A stretch of DNA of 23,155 bases from contig JAIOQL010000398.1 in the NCBI GenBank assembly GCA_021413405.1, forward strand, positions 1-23,155. Direction: 5' to 3'. The DNA is from Leptospira sp. (GTDB lineage Bacteria > Spirochaetota > Leptospiria > Leptospirales > Leptospiraceae). Positions 21,924 to 23,155 of this stretch are shown in pieces; position 1 is the stretch's first letter, and every line of letters starts with the position of its first letter. Below the pieces are notes generated by a model. That model saw only the letters and a list, made by a program, of their open reading frames with translations. It made no database searches and was not told the DNA's origin. A program made the position numbers and the translations under genes.

Positions 21924-23155
21924 ATGGCTGATACATTTGATTACCATAAAGCGATAACAAAGAAGGAACGTTCATCCCGTTACATTAGGACTGCGCTGGA
22001 TTACCTCACGCAGGAAAAGGGAGAGGAAGCCACAAACAATTTCCTGGCAAAAATAGGGATCTCAAGAGAAAGCTCAATTTTCAAACACATATATGATGAC
22101 GAAAACTGGAATTCATATGAACTGGAAGTTTACATTTATGATAATATTAAAAATGAATTTGATGATCACTATCGGGCAATCTGGGAATTTGGAATTGCAT
22201 CCGGTTCCGGGAAATTAGACCAGAAGGATACACTCTTCACATTTAAAGTTAAAATTGCTCCTATGATGCTACTCCTTAAAAAAGTAGGCGAGCAAACTCT
22301 TCGTGTAAGTAAGATTTCTGTTTGTACTGCGAATCTTGTCAAAAATAATATTGAAGCCACAAAAGGAGTTCTGACCGGGGAACTGCATTTCAATTATTCA
22401 TTGCTTCCAGAAGGATACAAATATCCTCACTGGACTTCCATTGTTGCAGGGTATGGAATAGTTTTTGGAATTGTTAACTTCAGAAAAGGTCTTCCGTGCA
22501 ATGTAAAAATCACTCATTATCCGAATCTTCCTTCGGATATGCCTCACTTCAATAATAAAGTTTATACTTTTGAAAAGGCTACAAAAAATATAATAGAACA
22601 AAGTTCCGGAAAAATAATAGCAAACGCGAAAGACGGTCCTTTCATTATAGATGGTGTCACATTCAATAACGGAATTGAAGCGATTGCCCGCCTGGAATGG
22701 AAGCCGGAATCCATCTGGAAAAAAATTGCGAGGAATACTTACCAGTTACCACGATTGCGAAGAGAGGAACGGGAAAGAGGAATTAAAGATAAAATCGTGA
22801 TTGAGCTTTCACAGGAACATCAGAAGCAGCTTGGGCGGTATGAGCATGAACTTTCCGAAAAGGCGCGCATCATCGAAGAAAAGATGAACGAAATTCAGCT
22901 ACTGAAAGTTCAGCAGGATGGTGATTATTTCCTCACCTCTCTTTTGGCTAAGCCACTTTTCTATAATGCGAATAAATCAGAGAATGTTAAAAGTGAATTT
23001 GTAATTAAACAAAAGAAGAACTTCGAATTCAGAAACAAATTTGCAGACTTGGGTGGTGATATTTGTGTAACAGGAAATCTGAAATTCGGAACGACCGATA
23101 ATTTCAGGCGATACACTATGGCAATGAATGGCGACGCAATGGGAAAATCCATGCA
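21924..23155 (+). CDS. SpoIIE-family (PP2C) protein phosphatase with an N-terminal sensor-like region, partial at right edge
   Basis: The frame runs from ATG 21924 to the end of the window (410 codons plus two bases) without a stop. The right end shows the start of a SpoIIE/PP2C phosphatase domain: GGD (377-379) in FADLGGDICVTGNLKFG, and GDAMGKSM from residue 403, with Asp379 and Asp404 as the expected metal-binding acids. Such enzymes dephosphorylate serine or threonine on anti-sigma-factor antagonists. Residues about 290-345 are a charged coiled coil (HQKQLGRYEHELSEKARIIE), a usual linker to a sensor. Residues 1-270 form a soluble sensor-like region that I do not recognise. It contains a compact segment near residues 158-200 (LPEGYKYPHW and GYGIVFGIVNFRKGLPCNV) that faintly recalls V4R/heme-NO-binding-type ligand domains. 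No signal peptide or membrane helix is visible. It has its own promoter. Confidence 0.82.
   Translation, partial: MADTFDYHKAITKKERSSRYIRTALDYLTQEKGEEATNNFLAKIGISRESSIFKHIYDDENWNSYELEVYIYDNIKNEFDDHYRAIWEFGIASGSGKLDQKDTLFTFKVKIAPMMLLLKKVGEQTLRVSKISVCTANLVKNNIEATKGVLTGELHFNYSLLPEGYKYPHWTSIVAGYGIVFGIVNFRKGLPCNVKITHYPNLPSDMPHFNNKVYTFEKATKNIIEQSSGKIIANAKDGPFIIDGVTFNNGIEAIARLEWKPESIWKKIARNTYQLPRLRREERERGIKDKIVIELSQEHQKQLGRYEHELSEKARIIEEKMNEIQLLKVQQDGDYFLTSLLAKPLFYNANKSENVKSEFVIKQKKNFEFRNKFADLGGDICVTGNLKFGTTDNFRRYTMAMNGDAMGKSM

Overview
The window is from a spirochete of the Leptospira group (inferred). The strongest marker is a DUF1564-family protein (1542-1973), a family I know only from Leptospira. 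Supporting signs are a leptospiral-style SpoIIE phosphatase running off the right edge, a MurA with Asp in place of the catalytic Cys, and GC-rich intergenic inverted repeats of the kind scattered through leptospiral chromosomes. I see no rRNA, tRNA, CRISPR array, transposase or phage structural gene.

Region 1 (1-3415) is accessory DNA. It holds the AT-rich 3' end of an unrecognised protein, a HEPN toxin gene broken by a frameshift and an internal deletion, its intact MNT nucleotidyltransferase partner, a DUF1564 protein whose N-terminus looks frameshifted, and a two-domain protein joining a DUF1016/YhcG-type N-terminal domain to an SNase-like nuclease with intact catalytic residues. It closes with a block of inverted and direct repeats that probably also terminates transcription from both sides.

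Region 2 (3416-6600) is DNA metabolism. A compact UvrD-like helicase and a membrane-anchored metallophosphoesterase form a leftward pair. They are divergent from ssb, which has a clear extended -10 promoter, a strong ribosome binding site and a textbook terminator.

Region 3 (6616-12454) is housekeeping. It has a crotonase-family isomerase, then leftward murA translationally coupled to an unusual four-cluster ferredoxin-like protein. Divergent from murA is comEC, which lacks a recognisable nuclease domain and overlaps rsmA.

Region 4 (12521-18912) is envelope-related. It holds a small unknown protein behind a promoter that carries an operator-like palindrome, a polyprenol-phosphate-mannose-synthase-like glycosyltransferase, a DoxX-like protein and an AsmA-like anchored protein. 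A tight operon follows: M50-type membrane protease, UDP-glucuronate decarboxylase and a NagX/HGSNAT-like membrane acyltransferase. A convergent omega-amidase ends the region.

Region 5 (18991-23155) has two overlapping genes for exported proteins of unknown function and the 5' part of the SpoIIE-type phosphatase. The genes are tightly packed; three convergent pairs abut or overlap with no terminator between them. No stretch above 300 bases lacks a gene.
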